From CAMCXE01 sp041179125 (lineage in GTDB: Bacteria > Pseudomonadota > Gammaproteobacteria > Pseudomonadales > Cellvibrionaceae), in assembly GCA_041179125.1 (NCBI GenBank), contig JBEGTZ010000325.1:1-15953 (forward strand): a DNA stretch of 15,953 nt. Direction: 5' to 3'. A program made the position numbers and the translations under genes. This document shows, one piece after another, positions 13,943-15,953 of this stretch (its first letter is position 1; each line of letters starts with the position of its first letter). The notes beneath the pieces are model-generated. The model saw nothing but the letters and a program-made list of their open reading frames with translations. It did no database searches and had not been told where the DNA came from.

Positions 13943-14153
13943 CGAATGGCACTTACTTAAGCCATAACACATTGTTTTTAATGTATTTTATTAACTCTAT
14001 ACGCTGTGCCATTTCTGCTTTCAGACGCCCATTTTCCATTCTGTAGCGTCTCAAGATGAGGTTAAAATGTGGCGGACAGCCGCATTTCGCGCAAGGCGGA
14101 TAATATTTTTGTGTTCACAATCAATTGGTTACGCCTTAAGTAAGTGCCATTCG
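13943..14153. mobile_element. 211-bp MITE-like element with 19-bp TIRs and 9-bp TSD
   Basis: The ends are perfect 19-base inverted repeats: CGAATGGCACTTACTTAAG (13943-13961) and its reverse complement (14135-14153). The flanking GGTCAGAGA at 13934-13942 is repeated directly at 14154-14162, as expected for a 9-base target duplication. Removing the element and one copy restores the cassette's right repeat, which independently confirms an insertion. It is too short for a transposase, so it is non-autonomous or a deletion derivative. The TSD length would fit IS4-like elements, but the family is not certain. Confidence 0.85.
13953..14114 (-). pseudogene. Short ORF remnant with CxxCxC motif inside the MITE-like element
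   Basis: On the minus strand a frame is open for 53 codons between a TGA and a TAA that lies inside the terminal repeat. It includes YPPCAKCGCPPHFN, then RRYRMENGRLKAEMAQR and IELIKYIKNNVLWLK. The composition (a cysteine cluster, then a charged helical tail ending in the TIR) looks protein-like. No ATG precedes the Cys cluster; the first is at MENGRLK. It may be the C-terminal leftover of the parent transposase or a small passenger. I do not recognise the family. Confidence 0.3.
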
Positions 14154-14162
14154 GGTCAGAGA

Positions 14163-14170
14163 CCTTGAAA
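14163..14170 (+). repeat. Right inverted repeat of the cassette (3' part)
   Basis: CCTTGAAA continues the right-hand repeat after the inserted element. Together with 13926-13942 it gives 25 bases matching the left repeat at 23 positions. Confidence 0.7.
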
Positions 14171-14429
14171 AATAACCGCGTGGCTCGAACTTTGGGGTAC
14201 GGACAATCCACACAAAATGCCAATTCGAGACTGTTACACCGAACTACAGCAACCGGAACGCCGCCATTACACTAACCCTGCAATATTCTCTTCGACCCGC
14301 CCCTGAATAGTCTTTAGCGTACCTTCAGTAATCCAATCCGCAAAGCTATTTTAACTACCCGCGCGAGCTAGCATCTGGCACTCGCGATTTGTTTAAATAG
14401 CCAACGCGTAACCCGGACTAATGTAGCGC
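14171..14429. other. Gene-free stretch, possible decayed coding DNA
   Basis: No complete gene is seen. A 27-codon minus-strand frame (14267-14350, ending ...EENIAGLV) and a plus-strand frame near 14173-14310 read like protein, but neither is recognised. These may be leftovers of a disrupted gene. The stretch also contains AACGCGTAACCCGGAC (14403-14418), repeated at 15639-15654. Confidence 0.3.
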
Positions 14430-14577
14430 GTAGGCTGGGTTAAATGTAGGTTGGTGGTGAGCTTGCGAACCCCAACATTCCAGCCATCCGCCAGCACAAA
14501 GCCGAGCATAAATTAAGGCGCAAATTTAACTGATTCTCGCCGCAAGATGGAATGTTGGGGTTATCACCCCAGCCTAC
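14430..14577. repeat. Nested inverted-repeat element at the 3' end of the xylanase gene
   Basis: The outer arms GTAGGCTGGG (14430-14439) and CCCAGCCTAC (14568-14577) and the inner arms AACCCCAACATTCCA (14468-14482) and its exact complement (14548-14562) are all perfect. The 148-base unit resembles the GTAGG-type REP or MITE repeats seen in many gammaproteobacteria. Its right edge encodes the last codons and stop of the xylanase gene. Confidence 0.75.
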
Positions 14578-15466
14578 GAGCTGAGGCTGTTAAGTTAAAC
14601 CCAAGCCCCGCCAAAAAAGTTAACAGAAAAAATTTGATACCAAGTGCTCCACCCAAGGGCGCACTTCCCGCAATTGCGCTGGAAGACGAATTCGAAGACG
14701 AGGATGAAGAGCTAGAACTACTTGAGCTTGAATTAGAGCTTGATGAACTGCTAGAGCTTGATACATTGCCGCTAGAATCAGCAGAACCGTTGCTAACGGT
14801 AATATCCGAACTTCCCTGGCCCTGATACCCCTCGGTTGCCATTATCACGTAATCCAACGTGCCCAACTCCAGCCCCGCCCTTTTCCAGGCATCGAAATGT
14901 TTGGCCATATCTATGCTGCCACTAATAGCGCCAAACGATTTTTTCGGATTGCGTATGCTGAAATACAGACCCGCAGGGTTTATACCTAATTGGCGCGGAC
15001 AATCGTAAATTTCGTAATTGGCGCCATCAGTTTGATAAACACCAAGAAGTTTGCTGCCACCACAGCTGGCCGGGTTATAGGCGCCCCAACTTTCAACAAT
15101 GTAAAACTCAACCGATGGCGTTCGGCTCCAGCCATAAAGCGATAGATAAGCGTTGACACTGCCTTTTATATTAAAAAACCCTGAATAATTAACAACACGA
15201 GGATTGGGCGATTTCCACCCTTTACCGCCAAACCAATTTTCAGAATTACTCCATTGCGTGGTGTAACGTCCCCCCGCCTCCAAACTTAAGGCTGCATCGC
15301 CACCCTCGCTCCAAAATGAATAATAAAAACCATCCTGGCTACCCTGTGTCGTTTTAGTTAATACTTCGCTATAGGCATTCGAAGAGGTTAAAAATATTAC
15401 GCAGGCGCTAACAACTGCTGCTAATGAGGTATTTCTCGTAAAGTGGAAAATCATAATAAGTTCCAT
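14564..15466 (-). CDS. GH11 endo-1,4-beta-xylanase with polyserine linker and C-terminal anchor-like tail
   Basis: The 300-residue secreted enzyme is predicted to cleave internal beta-1,4 bonds of xylan. It has a signal peptide (to about residue 33), a GH11 beta-jelly-roll (about 35-227), a polyserine linker (about 231-263) and a hydrophobic tail. GH11 signatures are GGRYTTQWSNSENWFGGKGW, PSVEFYIVESWG with nucleophile E120, and VIMATEGYQGQGSS with acid/base E212. The pair C135/C156 could form a disulfide. There is no carbohydrate-binding module. Instead the tail reads APLGGALG, a hydrophobic stretch, then SARRLG, resembling a GlyGly-CTERM sorting signal. Starting at M5 (15454), which has GGAAC upstream, is a plausible alternative and leaves a normal signal peptide. 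Polyserine linkers are typical of Cellvibrio-group hydrolases. Repeats and palindromes lie on both sides. Confidence 0.93.
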   Translation of the reverse strand: MELIMIFHFTRNTSLAAVVSACVIFLTSSNAYSEVLTKTTQGSQDGFYYSFWSEGGDAALSLEAGGRYTTQWSNSENWFGGKGWKSPNPRVVNYSGFFNIKGSVNAYLSLYGWSRTPSVEFYIVESWGAYNPASCGGSKLLGVYQTDGANYEIYDCPRQLGINPAGLYFSIRNPKKSFGAISGSIDMAKHFDAWKRAGLELGTLDYVIMATEGYQGQGSSDITVSNGSADSSGNVSSSSSSSSSNSSSSSSSSSSSSSNSSSSAIAGSAPLGGALGIKFFLLTFLAGLGFNLTASARRLG

Positions 15467-15486
15467 TGCAACAGGTTAATGTTTGG

Positions 15487-15492
15487 ATTATA
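15487..15492 (-). promoter_or_regulatory. Perfect -10 box of the xylanase gene
   Basis: TATAAT on the minus strand lies 20 bases upstream of the annotated ATG, which implies a very short leader. This favours the downstream start at 15454. The -35 position matches consensus poorly and is occupied by palindromes, which suggests regulator-dependent transcription. Confidence 0.6.
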
Positions 15493-15498
15493 TAGAAA

Positions 15499-15521
15499 AA
15501 TCGTAACGATTAAGCTTAATC
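15499..15521. promoter_or_regulatory. Two overlapping palindromes upstream of the xylanase -10
   Basis: AATCGTAACGATT (15499-15511) is a perfect odd palindrome, and GATTAAGCTTAATC (15508-15521) is a perfect 14-base one. They overlap by four bases and cover the spacer and -35 region. They could be operators for a regulator of xylan use; which one is unknown. Confidence 0.5.
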
Positions 15522-15526
15522 ATAAA

Positions 15527-15580
15527 GGGGGCAATGTCATTAAGTTAAGGATTTTGCCCCCTCCCCTTTTCAAGGAGAGG
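15527..15580. repeat. Inverted repeats upstream of the xylanase gene
   Basis: GGGGGCAA (15527-15534) and TTGCCCCC (15554-15561) form a perfect inverted repeat. Directly after it, the CTCCCCTT/AAGGAGAG stem (about 15561-15580) is a variant of the hairpin at 8568-8588. Confidence 0.5.
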
Positions 15581-15638
15581 GCTAGCCCGAATATTTCACC
15601 AAAATGAGCAAAAACAGATTTAAATTCAAAACAATCGT

Positions 15639-15742
15639 AACGCGTAACCCGGACCAATCCTTGGTGCGCCGTTTTCGGTGCGTCGGAGTATGCGGTGCTT
15701 CTGAGCTCTCGGTGTGGCGCACCAAGGTGCGCCCTACGGATT
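15639..15742. repeat. REP-like element with 12-bp inverted repeat
   Basis: CCTTGGTGCGCC (15659-15670) and GGCGCACCAAGG (15716-15727) are exact complements, and AATCC (15656-15660) matches GGATT (15738-15742) further out. It opens with AACGCGTAACCCGGAC, the same 16 bases as at 14403-14418; the match runs to 19 of 20. Confidence 0.6.
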
Positions 15743-15789
15743 AATACTCCACACGAATTTCACTCACCCCAAATTTTAACCTGATTAGT

Positions 15790-15953
15790 GGCATTCCTCA
15801 GAAGGCCTTGCAAATAGTACTGTTCATGCATGCAGTGATGCAAACAAGGTGTCTTCTGAGGCTTTAACATCATGGCAATCAACAAAATTCAATTCCAAAA
15901 AGGCTTATCCCTGAGTGGTTTTCTAAAAGACTACGGCACCGAAAAACAATGTG
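15790..15953 (+). mobile_element. Left end of an IS1595-family insertion sequence (partial)
   Basis: The element probably begins near GGCATTCCTCAGAAGGC (15790 on), which has the TCAGAA core I associate with IS1595-type ends. An internal inverted repeat CCTCAGAAG/CTTCTGAGG (15796-15804 and 15853-15861) precedes the transposase start and may fold in the leader. The other end is outside the window, so the exact boundary is inferred. Confidence 0.7.
15872..15953 (+). CDS. IS1595-family transposase, N-terminus (partial)
   Basis: Twenty-seven codons are visible: MAINKIQFQKGLSLSGFLKD, then YGTEKQC. This is the characteristic start of ISXO2/IS1595-type DDE transposases (M-A-x-N-K-x-Q-F-Q-K-G-L-S), which continue into a zinc-ribbon that reads the element ends. 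Whether the gene is intact cannot be seen. No clear ribosome site precedes the ATG, but the leader inverted repeat may limit translation. Confidence 0.85.
   Translation, partial: MAINKIQFQKGLSLSGFLKDYGTEKQC

Noticed and set aside
14267..14350. 27-codon protein-like minus-strand frame
   Set aside because: Too short, no start codon and no recognised similarity; mentioned only as possible decayed coding DNA.
14547..14825. Plus-strand ORF with Glu/Leu/Asp-rich repeats
   Set aside because: Antisense of the polyserine linker of the xylanase; composition follows from that coding strand.

Overview
The window looks like chromosomal DNA of a plant-polysaccharide-degrading gammaproteobacterium, most likely in or near Cellvibrionaceae (Cellvibrio/Saccharophagus/Teredinibacter type). 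Two things suggest this. The gene order M23 peptidase - secA - argJ - Nudix/ThiE-like fusion matches, as I recall it, the Pseudomonas aeruginosa PA4405-PA4400 region. The right side carries a secreted GH11 xylanase with a long polyserine linker, a hallmark of that group. Taxonomy is inferred from gene content only.

Left part (1-5669): the 3' end of an ABC ATPase gene overlaps its permease gene, which contains a long hexanucleotide repeat. Converging on it is a ccmH-ccmI pair for cytochrome c maturation. Next come a strong promoter, tRNA-Val(UAC) and tRNA-Asp(GUC), then suhB and a membrane-anchored M23 peptidase gene.

Middle (5670-11675): secA, with a hairpin and a tiny upstream ORF in its leader; a repeat-filled gap; then argJ and a Nudix/ThiE-like fusion three bases apart. 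This ordinary housekeeping block ends in a hairpin between convergent genes. On the other side is a small secreted protein that looks like an outer-membrane beta-barrel.

Right part (11676-15953) is accessory DNA. A lone gene encodes an unusual receptor-like protein: an N-terminal TIR-like/DUF4062-type domain, one membrane helix, and a C-terminal periplasmic-binding-protein-like domain. It is bracketed by a 25-base inverted repeat (2 mismatches). The right copy has been split by a 211-bp MITE-like element with perfect 19-bp terminal inverted repeats and a 9-bp target duplication. Beyond it lie a palindromic repeat element and the GH11 xylanase, whose tail resembles a GlyGly-CTERM surface-sorting signal; the repeat supplies the xylanase's last codons. 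The window ends in the start of an IS1595-type insertion sequence.

The strongest candidate for something undescribed is the receptor-like gene together with its flanking repeats (11946-14170). Its function, including a possible defence role, is inference. No CRISPR array, rRNA or prophage genes were seen.
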